From contig NZ_CP026681.1 of the NCBI RefSeq assembly GCF_002949735.1, positions 7,780,501-7,844,500 of the forward strand: DNA of 64,000 nucleotides, in the 5' to 3' direction. The stretch comes from Nostoc sp. 'Peltigera membranacea cyanobiont' N6. Lineage in GTDB: Bacteria > Cyanobacteriota > Cyanobacteriia > Cyanobacteriales > Nostocaceae. This document shows positions 52,260-61,018 of the stretch, in pieces. A model generated the notes under the pieces. The model made no database searches. It was not told where the DNA came from and saw only the letters and a program-made list of their open reading frames with translations. The stretch's first letter is position 1; each line of letters begins with the position of its first letter. The translations under genes and the position numbers were made by a program.

Positions 52260-53306
52260 CTAATTGAGATTTTCTAGGCGAATGCGAGGATCGGCGGCTT
52301 TTAACATTAAATCGGCAATTAAATTACCAGCAATCAGCAAGACTGCGCCCATTACCAAGCTTGCCATTAACAAATATAAATCTTGAGCCTGTAAAGCCTG
52401 TAAAGTCAACCTGCCTAAACCGGGCCAGTTGAAGAAAAATTCGGCAATGAAAGCACCGTTTAATAAACCAGCTAATTCAAAACCCAATAAGGTAATCAAG
52501 GGATTTACAGCGTTACGGAGAGCATGAACGTAGATAACGCGGTTTTCTGGCAGACCTTTGGCACGAGCCGTTTGGATATAATCTTGACGCAGAACATCCA
52601 ATAATTCGCCGCGAGTGATGCGTTGTAAACCAGCAAAACTAGTAATTGAGAGGGCGATCGTAGGTAAAATCATGTGCCAGCCGACATCTAAGATTTTGCC
52701 AAACCACGTTAATTCTGAGTGATTGATGCTAGTCATGCTACCCACAGGGAATAAGGGTGAGGTGATTTGGGCTAAAACCAGCAGTGCTAAAGCGGTAATG
52801 AAACTGGGAAAGCCTTGTCCGGCGTAGCTAATCACCTGTAAAAGCCGGTCTGAAAGCTTATTTTGGTTAACAGCAGCAAAAATCCCTAGAGGGATGGCGA
52901 TCGCCCATGTGACAATTAAAGATGCGATCGCTAATAGCAAAGTCGCTGGTACGCGTTCCCACAAAAGTGATGCCACTGAACGTTGATAAATAAAACTCGT
53001 GCCAAAATCCCCTTTTGTCAAGATTCGCCATATCCATAGCCAAAACTGCTCTGGCCAAGACTTATCCAGACCAAACTGCCGCTTAATTTCCTCAATTCTT
53101 TCTGGAGATATTTTCGGGTTTTGCCGCAGCGTATCTACATAATCCCCTGGAGCGAGTTGAATAATGAAAAACGACAACGCTGATGCCAAAAACAAAGTCA
53201 GTAGTGCCTGCAATACCCGCTTTGCCACATAAATAAAAGTTTCGCTCGTGACTAGCCTGATTAGCCAATCCCGACCTGTCTCCAAGGAAATTCTCGTAGA
53301 TGTCAT
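52260..53306 (-). CDS. ABC transporter permease, DppB/OppB type
   Basis: A 348-residue inner-membrane permease for peptide- or nickel-type ABC importers. It has a first helix near 32-52, the conserved LAPGDYVDTLRQNP segment, GDFGTSFIYQRSVASLLWERVPAT, and five C-terminal helices. The EAA loop reads ARAKGLPENRVIYVHALRNAVNPLI. Partner permease, ATPase and binding protein are not in this window, so the transporter is assembled from dispersed genes. A heptamer array abuts the start codon. Confidence 0.88.
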   Translation of the reverse strand: MTSTRISLETGRDWLIRLVTSETFIYVAKRVLQALLTLFLASALSFFIIQLAPGDYVDTLRQNPKISPERIEEIKRQFGLDKSWPEQFWLWIWRILTKGDFGTSFIYQRSVASLLWERVPATLLLAIASLIVTWAIAIPLGIFAAVNQNKLSDRLLQVISYAGQGFPSFITALALLVLAQITSPLFPVGSMTSINHSELTWFGKILDVGWHMILPTIALSITSFAGLQRITRGELLDVLRQDYIQTARAKGLPENRVIYVHALRNAVNPLITLLGFELAGLLNGAFIAEFFFNWPGLGRLTLQALQAQDLYLLMASLVMGAVLLIAGNLIADLMLKAADPRIRLENLN

Positions 53307-53378
53307 TTGTCCTTTGTCCTTTGTTATTTGTTATTTGTCCTTTGCTAATGACCAACGACTAATGACCAATGACAAATA
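53307..53378. repeat. TTTGTCC / CCAATGA heptamer array
   Basis: TTTGTCCTTTGTCCTTTGTT units followed by CTAATGACCAACGACTAATG units fill the gap between apt and the permease gene and can fold into a hairpin. Confidence 0.75.
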
Positions 53379-53379
53379 A

Positions 53380-53898
53380 CTAATATTCAATTAGAGAGAT
53401 AATCGGCACGTCCGGCAGATATTTACGCCCTTCTAAATCCCGTAGCTCGATAATAAACCCAAATCCTACTAATTCGCAGCCAATCTTCTGTACTAACTTT
53501 GCTGTTGCACTCGCAGTTCCACCAGTGGCAATCAAATCGTCCACAATCAAAACTCGGCTACCTTGGTGTAAAGCATCTTGATGAATTTCTAGGCAGTCAG
53601 TACCATATTCTAGATCGTATTCAATTGAGTGAACTGCTGCTGGTAACTTACCTCTTTTGCGGACGGGAATAAAACCAGCCCCTAATTGATAAGCCAGAGG
53701 TGAGCCAAAAATAAATCCCCTTGACTCTATACCAATTACATAATCTGGCTTTATTTCAGCTTCATTGCATTTTTGTGTTAAAAAGTCAACAGTATACCGC
53801 AATCCCTCTGGATCGCGCAGTAATGTAGTAATATCCCGAAATAAAATTCCGGGTTTGGGAAAATCTGGGATGTCACGAACGAGAGACTTTAAATCCAT
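53380..53898 (-). CDS. apt: Adenine phosphoribosyltransferase
   Basis: A 172-residue purine-salvage enzyme making AMP from adenine and PRPP. Visible are MDLKSLVRDIPDFPKPGILFRDITTLL at the start, GIESRGFIFGSPLAYQLGAGFIPVRKRGKLP near residue 56, and the PRPP loop VLIVDDLIATGGTASATA near 120. All hallmarks are present and the length is normal. Confidence 0.96.
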   Translation of the reverse strand: MDLKSLVRDIPDFPKPGILFRDITTLLRDPEGLRYTVDFLTQKCNEAEIKPDYVIGIESRGFIFGSPLAYQLGAGFIPVRKRGKLPAAVHSIEYDLEYGTDCLEIHQDALHQGSRVLIVDDLIATGGTASATAKLVQKIGCELVGFGFIIELRDLEGRKYLPDVPIISLIEY

Positions 53899-54320
53899 AA
53901 GAAGGGCGATGGGGAAAGGGGAATGGGGATTAGAAAAAGTTAGGAGTGGAGAGTGAGGAGTTATGAATTTAAATTCCTAGCTATCCCAGTCCCCAGTCCC
54001 TAATCCCCAATTTTCAGATACCTGAAAAATCGTACACTATAATGTCATACGCTGGGGTCGGGGCTGAAGCTTCACCCTTTATTGACGATAATTAGAATCT
54101 AAACCAAGCTAGAAAGGGTATTGCACTAAGAAATGAGGTGAATTTATTTATGTTTTTAAAAGTTTGATTTCAATATAGGGAAAACTGTGAGTAGAAAGAG
54201 TTGAGTAATGTATATATCAGGTAGTCATGCTACTACTACAAGTCTAACGTTCAAGTCTTGGCTATCGATCTTAAATTTGTTTTATCTAGTCTGTTGGAAC
54301 CGCACAAGGTATTTTATATA
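53899..54320. other. Intergenic region between apt and the DUF3038 gene
   Basis: Contains GGGGAATGGGGATT-type units near 53910-53935, TTAGGAG units near 53940-53960 and CCCAGTCCCCAGTCCC units at 53985-54010, which can pair with one another. The rest is AT-rich with no supportable gene; the downstream promoter should lie here. Confidence 0.45.
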
Positions 54321-54947
54321 ATGAATGTCTCAGCAAGTTTAACGCCGTTCAACAGTCCAACTCAAGATTCACTGCCGACGATTCTGGACACTTTGCCAGA
54401 TCCTGCGATCGCTTCCAAAACGTGTCCTCGGAGAACGCGGTTGCAAATTGACCTGATTTTATTGGCAATTGAAGCTTTAGAGCTTGGTGGTTCGGAAGCA
54501 ATCTTGAGTTTTGCTCAAGAGTTGGATCTAAAAGGAATTGTTAAAGACAGAGTAAATTTATGGCGGATGCGTAGCTCTAACCCGCTACGGAGAGCGCACA
54601 TGCGCCGTCCCTTAACTATCATGGAAGCAAAAGCTCTAGTAGTCATTGCTTGCTACATAGCGCGGCGTTTAACTGTTGTCATCCGCCAGTTATTAATGAT
54701 ATGTCAACAAATGGAAGAAAAGCAGATTCCATTAGAACAGAATTTGCGTCTATCTAATTACCTAGAGCGGTTTAGAGCGCATTTTAAGAGCCGGATGAAT
54801 GCTCGGCGCTCAGGTGTACTAGCATTGACTTCTGATGAAAAATTAGATGAGCTTGCTATAAATTTGTTAGGACAATTACTATTTTGTACTGGTACAGCTG
54901 GAATGCAGAGGTTTTGGATTAGTCTTTTTGACGGTGAAGTGGAATGA
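54321..54947 (+). CDS. DUF3038 family protein
   Basis: A 208-residue, mainly helical cyanobacterial protein. The DUF3038 core includes CPRRTRLQIDLILLAIEALELGGSEAILSFAQEL near residue 39 and IMEAKALVVIACYIARRLTVVIRQLL near 105. A TTG at 54258 would add 21 residues without family support. The stop overlaps the next gene by four bases (ATGA), so the two are translationally coupled. Function unknown. Confidence 0.8.
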   Translation: MNVSASLTPFNSPTQDSLPTILDTLPDPAIASKTCPRRTRLQIDLILLAIEALELGGSEAILSFAQELDLKGIVKDRVNLWRMRSSNPLRRAHMRRPLTIMEAKALVVIACYIARRLTVVIRQLLMICQQMEEKQIPLEQNLRLSNYLERFRAHFKSRMNARRSGVLALTSDEKLDELAINLLGQLLFCTGTAGMQRFWISLFDGEVE

Positions 54948-56377
54948 ATATTCAACGTAAGTACAGCCTACCTAATTGTACACTACTTTTAGAAGGGTTA
55001 AGTGATGTCACCAGGGCTGCACACTTCCAGGAAATGCGCCCAGAATTATCAATATTGGTAAATGCAGAATGCTATTTATCTGGTTATAATCAGCCTCTAA
55101 CGGGAGGGCGAGAATTTTTTGAAAGTTTAGTGAGGGCTGTTAGTGGCTATGCCCAAGAATTTTTAAGTAGTGTACCCAATCCCCAAGCACACAATCAGGA
55201 ATCGGAGCTAGTAGAGTTTCGGAAAGTTGACGGCAATCGACACAGGCTAATTATCCATTCCGAAGGCGCTCCAGAGGGGTTCGAGTCTCACTCTAATAAT
55301 TCCAAACGTCCACCTATTGAAATAGATTTGAATACAGTACAGTTGTTTGATTTAGTGGAAGCAGTGGATCAGTTTTTTGCTGATAGCCAAACTTTACCTG
55401 AACTTTCCCTAGAACTACAACCAGTTACCAGACGCTATGGCGGTGCTAGTCAAGCTTTGATTAGACAGGCTGTTCCTGCTGCTGTGGGTGTGTCAAGTTT
55501 AGCAGTAGCAGCGATCGCCTTTAACTTGATTCCACCTCCCCAAATACGTCCACCACAACCCCAACCAGAAAAGCAAAGTAGCCCTACAACAAACAATATC
55601 ACTCCCCCAGCATCAGAGGCTGCAACGCCTATCGCGGTTGCAACACCCACACCAACGTCCACGGCTAATACAAAGCCGGCAGTTCAAGATTTAGAAGCAC
55701 TTTTAAATACAGTTCCAGAAATTACCGATCCATCCCAACTGCGGGCATTGAATCGTCAAGTGTACAACCAAATTCATCCAGCTTGGACTAATCGTTCAGG
55801 ATTGAAGGAGGAATTAATTTATCGTCTAGGTGTAGCTGCGGATGGTGCGATCGTTGGTTATAAAGCGGTAAATAAAGAGGCGAATCTGGGAGTGAGTCAA
55901 ACTCCTCTGCCTAATGTACTTTATAATCCAGCTAGCCGCCCTCCCATTTCCAAGGAACCTATTGCCCAATTCCGAGTAGTATTTACTACAAGAGGTGTGC
56001 TAGAAGTGAGTCCTTGGCGGGGATATGCTAGAACACCAGAGGTAGTGGGTGCAAAAATTACTGACTCTAATATAGTCAAAAGTTTAAACCAAAAACTTTA
56101 TAATACAGTTCGCCAAACTTGGAGTGGTACTCACACCTTTACACGAGATTTGAAATATCGAGTGGCAGTCAATAAAGATGGTGTAATTGCCGATTATGAA
56201 CCACTTAACCAAGTCGCCTTTGACTATTTCCGAGAAACACCCCTTCCGAAGATGTTTAATGATGTCTACGGCTCCAATGTAGCACCTCCTAATGATAAAG
56301 AACCTCTCGCCCACTTCCAAGTGATATTTAAACCTAACAGTACGCTGGAAGTTACCCCTTGGAAGGGATATCAGTAA
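54944..56377 (+). CDS. DUF4335 family protein
   Basis: A 477-residue protein. The N-terminal DUF4335 region spans about 1-175 (MNIQRKYSLPNCTLLLEGLSD, RPELSILVNAECYL). A hydrophobic segment at about 180-200 (AVPAAVGVSSLAVAAIAFNLIP) is probably a single membrane helix. A Pro/Thr-rich linker (205-245) is followed by two related repeats of about 110 residues (LRALNRQVYNQIHPAWTNRSGLKEELIYRLGV and VKSLNQKLYNTVRQTWSGTHTFTRDLKYRVAV). It is coupled to DUF3038 by start/stop overlap; a joint role, perhaps at the envelope, is inferred. Confidence 0.8.
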   Translation: MNIQRKYSLPNCTLLLEGLSDVTRAAHFQEMRPELSILVNAECYLSGYNQPLTGGREFFESLVRAVSGYAQEFLSSVPNPQAHNQESELVEFRKVDGNRHRLIIHSEGAPEGFESHSNNSKRPPIEIDLNTVQLFDLVEAVDQFFADSQTLPELSLELQPVTRRYGGASQALIRQAVPAAVGVSSLAVAAIAFNLIPPPQIRPPQPQPEKQSSPTTNNITPPASEAATPIAVATPTPTSTANTKPAVQDLEALLNTVPEITDPSQLRALNRQVYNQIHPAWTNRSGLKEELIYRLGVAADGAIVGYKAVNKEANLGVSQTPLPNVLYNPASRPPISKEPIAQFRVVFTTRGVLEVSPWRGYARTPEVVGAKITDSNIVKSLNQKLYNTVRQTWSGTHTFTRDLKYRVAVNKDGVIADYEPLNQVAFDYFRETPLPKMFNDVYGSNVAPPNDKEPLAHFQVIFKPNSTLEVTPWKGYQ

Positions 56378-56617
56378 TGGGGAATGGGGAAAGAATTAAG
56401 TTCCTACTCCCTATTCCATCTGGATTTTAGATAACCATTAAGCTTGGGTAACAGTTCATCAAGAATTGGCTTAAATCTGCTGATATGTCCGTTTGTCAAA
56501 AATTGCACTTTATTTAATCCGCATTCCTAAGCGTGGGCTTCAACTATAAGACTCAGAATTCATTCCAAGGTGGGATGGAAGCACAGTGCGAGATTTAAAA
56601 TATCTGGCTGCGGCAAT

Positions 56618-56650
56618 ACTTGTCTGTACACCGTAGCCTTTTAGGGGAGA
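56618..56650. repeat. Solo GTACACCGTAGC-type repeat end
   Basis: ACTTGTCTGTACACCGTAGC followed by CTTTTAGGGGAG resembles the right ends at 11647-11680 and 4193-4232. No inverted partner is nearby. Confidence 0.5.
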
Positions 56651-56682
56651 GCAGAGTCTATTGTATACAAACGAAAAGCGAT

Positions 56683-56718
56683 AAAAGTAGCTTTTCCAAG
56701 AGGGGGAAAGCTACTTTT
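56683..56718 (+). terminator. Strong intrinsic terminator
   Basis: AAAAGTAGCTTT (56683-56694) and AAAGCTACTTTT (56707-56718) pair perfectly over 12 bp with additional TCC/GGG pairs inside, followed by ATTACTTTTTTTC. It lies about 300 bases after the DUF4335 stop codon. Confidence 0.8.
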
Positions 56719-57023
56719 ATTACTTTTTTTCTTTTCCTAACTTCTGGAAAAAGTCGATTTTGCTCTCCATCAATTTCTGAGTCAAATACTTATTGCAAAC
56801 AAAATAAATGTACATCATCCAACTAGCTGGTATCAGTGAAATTGCGTCTATGTCTTTGGGAAGATTTTCCCGAAATTTAGCTGTTTATCAGCTAAAAAAA
56901 GCAGGCATTATTTAAAAACGAAGGCTGGCTTGAATTTAAGCGTTGTAACTCCCGTTCTTTGGCGATAACATAGAAATAAGTTTATTTCAAACTTCTCAAA
57001 CCGCCTTTGGCGTGAGTTTTTTT

Positions 57024-57290
57024 ATGGAGATCCAATTAATCAACATCGGCTTTGGTAACATTGTGTCTGCTAACCGAGTAGTTGCCATTGTCAGTCCAGA
57101 GTCTGCCCCAATTAAGCGGATTATTACTGATGCACGGGACAGAGGTCAACTGATTGATGCAACTTACGGTCGTCGGACTAGGGCCGTAATTATCACCGAT
57201 TCCAGCCACGTAATTCTGTCGGCGATTCAGCCAGAAACGGTAGCGAATCGCTTTGTAATTTCCCGCGATCATCAAACTGTAGATAATTAG
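57024..57290 (+). CDS. remA: RemA-like regulator (DUF370 family)
   Basis: An 88-residue protein, MEIQLINIGFGNIVSANRVVAIVSPESAPIKRIITDARDRGQLIDATYGRRTRAVIITDSSHVILSAIQPETVANRF. It is the RemA/DUF370 family; in Bacillus, RemA is a DNA-binding activator of matrix genes. An upstream GTG (57012) extends the frame but the ATG fits the family. The gene precedes gmk, a widely conserved pairing. Confidence 0.88.
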   Translation: MEIQLINIGFGNIVSANRVVAIVSPESAPIKRIITDARDRGQLIDATYGRRTRAVIITDSSHVILSAIQPETVANRFVISRDHQTVDN

Positions 57291-57455
57291 CAGTGGATTA
57301 TTCCTACTCTTCTTTGCACCGGATCGGCAGTACTATGTGAATTAGATAAGTTTTCTGTCGCCCTTGCTACAAACTTTTTAGTGTACTAGCGGACTTGGCC
57401 GGGAACACAAGACTAATGAATAATATGTATTGATGATTCACAGGTTGAGGGGATA

Positions 57456-58052
57456 ATGCCAGTTTTACCCATCCAGAGTAGTGTTACCACCGAAGAATGC
57501 TTATATTTAGGTAGGTTGATTGTTTTAACTGGCCCCAGTGGGGTTGGTAAAGGTACTTTAATGCGATCGCTCCTACAACGTCACCCAGAACTTTATTTTT
57601 CTGTATCTGCAACAACTCGTTCTCCCCGCCCAGGGGAAATCGATGGCAAAAATTATTACTTTGTCAGCCGTAGTAAGTTTGAACAATTAGTGGCTGAAGG
57701 TGAATTTTTAGAATGGGCAGAATTTGCTGGTAACTATTACGGCACTCCCCGCGAAGCTGTACTTAACCAAATTCATTCTGGTAAGTTGGTAGTGCTAGAA
57801 ATTGAATTAGAAGGTGCAAGACAAGTTCGTACTTCCTTCCCCAGTGCCCTAAGCATTTTTATTTTACCGCCTTCTTTTGATGAATTGGAGAAACGAATAC
57901 GTTCTCGTGCCCAAGACTCTGAAGAAGCGATCGCACGTCGTCTACTCCGCGCCCAAGAAGAGATTCAAGCAGCAGATGAATTTGATATTCAAATCGTTAA
58001 CGACGATTTTGAAACTGCTTTAAATGACATTGAAACGGTTTTGTTTAAATAA
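57456..58052 (+). CDS. gmk: Guanylate kinase
   Basis: A 198-residue enzyme phosphorylating GMP to GDP. P-loop LTGPSGVGKGTL is near residue 25, the GMP-binding SATTRSPRPGEIDGKNYYFVS near 52, and EFAGNYYGTPREAV and LEIELEGARQVR follow. About 18 N-terminal residues precede the domain. It follows remA in the same orientation. Confidence 0.95.
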   Translation: MPVLPIQSSVTTEECLYLGRLIVLTGPSGVGKGTLMRSLLQRHPELYFSVSATTRSPRPGEIDGKNYYFVSRSKFEQLVAEGEFLEWAEFAGNYYGTPREAVLNQIHSGKLVVLEIELEGARQVRTSFPSALSIFILPPSFDELEKRIRSRAQDSEEAIARRLLRAQEEIQAADEFDIQIVNDDFETALNDIETVLFK

Positions 58053-58055
58053 GCT

Positions 58056-58132
58056 AAGAGTTAATTAGGAGTTAAAAGTTAGAAGTTATGAAATTTAACT
58101 CCTAACTTCTAACTCCTAACTCTTAATTTCTC
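58056..58132. repeat. TTAGGAG inverted heptamer array
   Basis: AGTTAATTAGGAGTTAAAAG faces ACTTCTAACTCCTAACTCTT, forming a hairpin between the convergent gmk and psaL genes. Confidence 0.6.
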
Positions 58133-58134
58133 AA

Positions 58135-58656
58135 TTAACCAAATAAACCTTGAATTAGTCCAAGGTTACTAGTCAAAAAGTAAGCAACTACTGCACCACC
58201 AATACCACCAATTAAGAAAGAACTGGCAAAGTTGTTCCAGCTTTCTTTAGAGTTAAAAGCATCTACCGGGGGATTGGGTACGGTAACGCTAGAAAGTGCT
58301 TTGTCGGGATTGCTATTGGAATACAAGGATAGACAAGCGGTGAGCAAAACCACCAAGCCGATAGCTCCTAGTAAACCAGCCAAGTTAGCGTTAGCTGTAT
58401 CCCGCAGCGGGCCCAATTTGGCGAAGGGGCCAAATAGCAAGTAACCATGAGCCTGTCCAACTTCTAAACCGCGTCTAGCAGGAGACAAACCTGGGCGATA
58501 GGCAGGTAAGTTATTAATGAACCACTTGACCAAGGGAGAAGAATTAATTGGGGTTTCTAGGTTGCCCAATTGCGGATCGCGAAATGCAGGGAAAACAACT
58601 TCCCTATTTCTGGGATCGCTGGGGAGATTCTTTGATGCATCTACAGCTTGTGCCAT
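58135..58656 (-). CDS. psaL: Photosystem I subunit XI (PsaL)
   Basis: A 173-residue thylakoid membrane protein at the interface of photosystem I trimers or tetramers. An N-terminal polar region (DPRNREVVFPAFRDPQLGNLETPINSSPLVKWFINNLPAYRPGLSPARRGLEVGQAHGYLLFGPF) is followed by helices near 87-107 (LAGLLGAIGLVVLLTACLSLY) and 148-168. It follows psaF and psaJ in the same direction. A strong hairpin separates it from psaJ, so it may have its own promoter. Confidence 0.95.
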   Translation of the reverse strand: MAQAVDASKNLPSDPRNREVVFPAFRDPQLGNLETPINSSPLVKWFINNLPAYRPGLSPARRGLEVGQAHGYLLFGPFAKLGPLRDTANANLAGLLGAIGLVVLLTACLSLYSNSNPDKALSSVTVPNPPVDAFNSKESWNNFASSFLIGGIGGAVVAYFLTSNLGLIQGLFG

Positions 58657-58775
58657 ATTTTATGTTCGCCTCTAAATTTAAAATGGTGGCATTTTTATAT
58701 TAATAATAATTGTAGCTAAAGATGTCTTTTGGCTAAGAAGTTTAGAAAAATTAATTTAGCTAGTTTTAAAAGCGT

Positions 58776-58810
58776 GAAACTCGCGAACTGTAAACAGGAT
58801 CGCGAGTTTC
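58776..58810 (-). terminator. Intercistronic hairpin between psaJ and psaL
   Basis: GAAACTCGCGA (58776-58786) and TCGCGAGTTTC (58800-58810) pair perfectly, with CTGT/ACAG extending the stem inside. On the minus strand CACGCTTTT follows. It lies between the psaJ stop codon and the psaL start, about 120 bases before psaL. Confidence 0.6.
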
Positions 58811-58929
58811 AAAAAACTCTTTGTGCTGCCTATTTTGGTGATAATTCTGGCTAACTAAGCTGAATACATCTACTACATAATTCTAGGCAAAACACAAGAA
58901 ATTCAACTGTGCTAAATTCCATTTTCCAC

Positions 58930-59079
58930 TTATGGTAGTGGGTGGAAAAGTAAGTCGGGGAAAAAGCGGTTGAATTCAATCAAGATACCTGCTGTGATTG
59001 TCAGCCAGATGGTAGCTGCCACAGGTGCTGTGGAAATAAATTTGATCAAATAAGCTGATTGATCGCCTTTGGCTGCCAT
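58930..59079 (-). CDS. psaJ: Photosystem I subunit IX (PsaJ)
   Basis: A 49-residue single-helix thylakoid protein: MAAKGDQSAYLIKFISTAPVAATIWLTITAGILIEFNRFFPDLLFHPLP. It binds chlorophyll and carotenoid next to PsaF. The ILIEFNRFFPDLLFHP run is diagnostic. It begins 40 bases after the psaF stop codon, so psaF-psaJ form an operon. Confidence 0.95.
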   Translation of the reverse strand: MAAKGDQSAYLIKFISTAPVAATIWLTITAGILIEFNRFFPDLLFHPLP

Positions 59080-59119
59080 GAATTTAGTCTCCAAAACGAA
59101 GTGAATTAATTAAGCTGAT

Positions 59120-59614
59120 TTAGCGTGGAGAAATAGGGATTTCTGAGTCTTTAGCTGCTAATTTGCCAGAGAGTAATTCTTGAACAGCAGCAGCTGGCCA
59201 AGCAAAACCTGTAGCGATGATTGGTAGTGCCAAACCAAGATCGATTTGGATTTCTTTGAGTTCAGTGTCAGATTCCTTTTTGATCGCTTGCAGATAGGCA
59301 CGACCTACCCAGCCAATCCAGCCAGCAATATATAAAAACAGAATGCTGGGGATCAAAAAGTCACCAGCCCGATCTAGACGACCATCAACAATCAAGTGGG
59401 GGTAGCCTTCAGGACCGCACAGCGCCTGAGAATAACGCTCAAACCGCTTTTTCCCAGATTCGGGGTCGGCAGTTGTATTACGGGCATTAGCTGCTAGCTC
59501 TTGAAAAGCGGGATTGTCCTTGCACGGTGTCAAATTAGCCCCTAAAGCTTGTGCTGGGGAGGCGAAATTGAACCAAAGACAAATCGCTAACATCAAAGCA
59601 AACAATCGTCGCAT
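59120..59614 (-). CDS. psaF: Photosystem I subunit III (PsaF)
   Basis: A 164-residue protein with a signal peptide (MRRLFALMLAICLWFNFASPAQA) for lumen export. The lumenal domain (LTPCKDNPAFQELAANARNTTADPESGKKRFERYSQALCGPEGYPHLIVDGRLDRAGDFLIPSILFLYIAGWIGWVGRAYL) carries two conserved cysteines. It helps dock plastocyanin or cytochrome c6. First gene of the psaF-psaJ unit; divergent from tsaD. Confidence 0.95.
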   Translation of the reverse strand: MRRLFALMLAICLWFNFASPAQALGANLTPCKDNPAFQELAANARNTTADPESGKKRFERYSQALCGPEGYPHLIVDGRLDRAGDFLIPSILFLYIAGWIGWVGRAYLQAIKKESDTELKEIQIDLGLALPIIATGFAWPAAAVQELLSGKLAAKDSEIPISPR

Positions 59615-59880
59615 AGAGTTGTTTCCTTTTATTACAAAACAAGAAGTTCTTTGTACAAAACGAAGCGGCTTGTACAGTTGTTTATTTGCATAACTAGGAA
59701 GTCATCATACTCTTGGGTGGGAACCGAGTAAAGTTTAAGTAAATAAAAGTTAAAGCTTCTCAACCAAAATGGAGTAGCAAGTCTTGAGTGCTGAGTATAA
59801 GAATTGGTGTTGTAGGGTAGTAAAGAAGCAAGATTTTCTCTTTATTACTCAGGACTCCAGACTCAGTACTGATTACCTCA

Positions 59881-60930
59881 ATGACAACCGTTTTAGCAAT
59901 AGAAACCAGTTGTGACGAAACTGCCGTCGCAATTGTTAAGAATCGTAAAGTTTGCAGCAGTATTGTAGCGTCGCAAATTCCAGTTCATCAACAGTATGGC
60001 GGGGTAGTGCCGGAAGTCGCGTCTCGCCAGCACTTGGAAACGATAAATGTTGCGATCGCACAAGCCCTAGAGCAAGCCCAGCTAGACTGGGGAAAAATTG
60101 ACGCAATCGCCGCCACTTGTGCCCCTGGACTTGTAGGAGCGCTGTTAGTCGGGTTAACTGCTGCTAAAACCCTAGCGATGGTACACAACAAGCCATTTTT
60201 GGGAGTTCATCACCTGGAAGGTCACATTTATGCAACTTACTTGAGCGAATCAAGTTTAAATCCCCCCTTCTTGAGTTTATTAGTTTCTGGCGGACATACA
60301 AGCTTGATTTTTGTCAAAGATTGTGGTAGTTACGAAACACTAGGACAAACCCGTGATGATGCGGCAGGTGAAGCCTTTGATAAAGTGGCGCGATTATTAA
60401 AGCTGGGTTATCCGGGTGGGCCAGTAATTGACAAGTTGGCACAGCAGGGAAATCCCCAAGCCTTTGCCTTACCAGAAGGAAAAGTTTCTTTACCGGGCGG
60501 CGGGTTTCATCGTTATGATGCGAGTTTTAGTGGGTTAAAAACGGCTGTATTGCGTTTAGTGCAGCAATTAGAAAAAGATGGTAGACAAGTGCCAGTAGCA
60601 GATGTAGCAGCTAGCTTTCAAGAAACCGTAGCGCGATCGCTAACCAAAAGAGCGATCGCCTGTGCTTTAGACTATGGTCTAGATACAATTGCTATTGGTG
60701 GCGGTGTAGCAGCTAATAGCGGATTAAGAAAAAATCTCCAAGCCGCAGCCGTTCAACATAACCTCCGCGTCCTATTCCCACCTCTAAAATTCTGTACCGA
60801 TAACGCCGCCATGATCGGCTGTGCCGCCGCAGATCATCTATCCCGTGGTCATACATCACCCCTCACACTAGGCGTTGAGTCCAGGTTAGCACTGACCCAA
60901 GTGATGAAGTTGTATCACTCTTTTGAGTAG
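59881..60930 (+). CDS. tsaD: tRNA N6-threonylcarbamoyltransferase TsaD
   Basis: A 349-residue ASKHA-fold enzyme forming t6A37 in tRNAs that read ANN codons, working with TsaB, TsaC and TsaE. Visible are LAIETSCDETAVAIV at 5-19, the metal-binding HHLEGHIYATYL near 114, LSLLVSGGHTSLI near 135, DDAAGEAFDKVARLL and IGGGVAANSGLR near 276, and FCTDNAAMIG. Complete. Confidence 0.96.
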   Translation: MTTVLAIETSCDETAVAIVKNRKVCSSIVASQIPVHQQYGGVVPEVASRQHLETINVAIAQALEQAQLDWGKIDAIAATCAPGLVGALLVGLTAAKTLAMVHNKPFLGVHHLEGHIYATYLSESSLNPPFLSLLVSGGHTSLIFVKDCGSYETLGQTRDDAAGEAFDKVARLLKLGYPGGPVIDKLAQQGNPQAFALPEGKVSLPGGGFHRYDASFSGLKTAVLRLVQQLEKDGRQVPVADVAASFQETVARSLTKRAIACALDYGLDTIAIGGGVAANSGLRKNLQAAAVQHNLRVLFPPLKFCTDNAAMIGCAAADHLSRGHTSPLTLGVESRLALTQVMKLYHSFE

Positions 60931-61018
60931 TCATTAGTCATTAGTCATTTGTCATTTGTCCTTTGTAATTTGTCCTTTGTAATTTGTGAATAACCAATGA
61001 CCAATGACTAATGACTAA
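60931..61018. repeat. AGTCATT / TTTGTCC heptamer array
   Basis: AGTCATTAGTCATTTGTC and TTTGTCCTTTGTAATTTGTC units are followed by CCAATGACTAATGACTAATG units, forming a long hairpin between the convergent tsaD and hydrolase genes. It overlaps the first bases of the hydrolase 3' end. Confidence 0.8.

Larger units (their letters stand above)
56378..57023. other. Intergenic region between DUF4335 gene and remA
   Basis: About 650 bases without a supportable gene. It holds a solo dispersed repeat at 56618-56650 (ACTTGTCTGTACACCGTAGC then CTTTTAGGGGAG) of the same family as the element at 11.4 kb, and a strong terminator at 56683-56718. A 68-codon frame at 56620-56826 runs through both and is spurious. 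Confidence 0.5.

Noticed and set aside
55275..55300. tRNA-like GGTTCGAGTCTC string
   Set aside because: It lies inside the DUF4335 coding sequence and no cloverleaf can be drawn.
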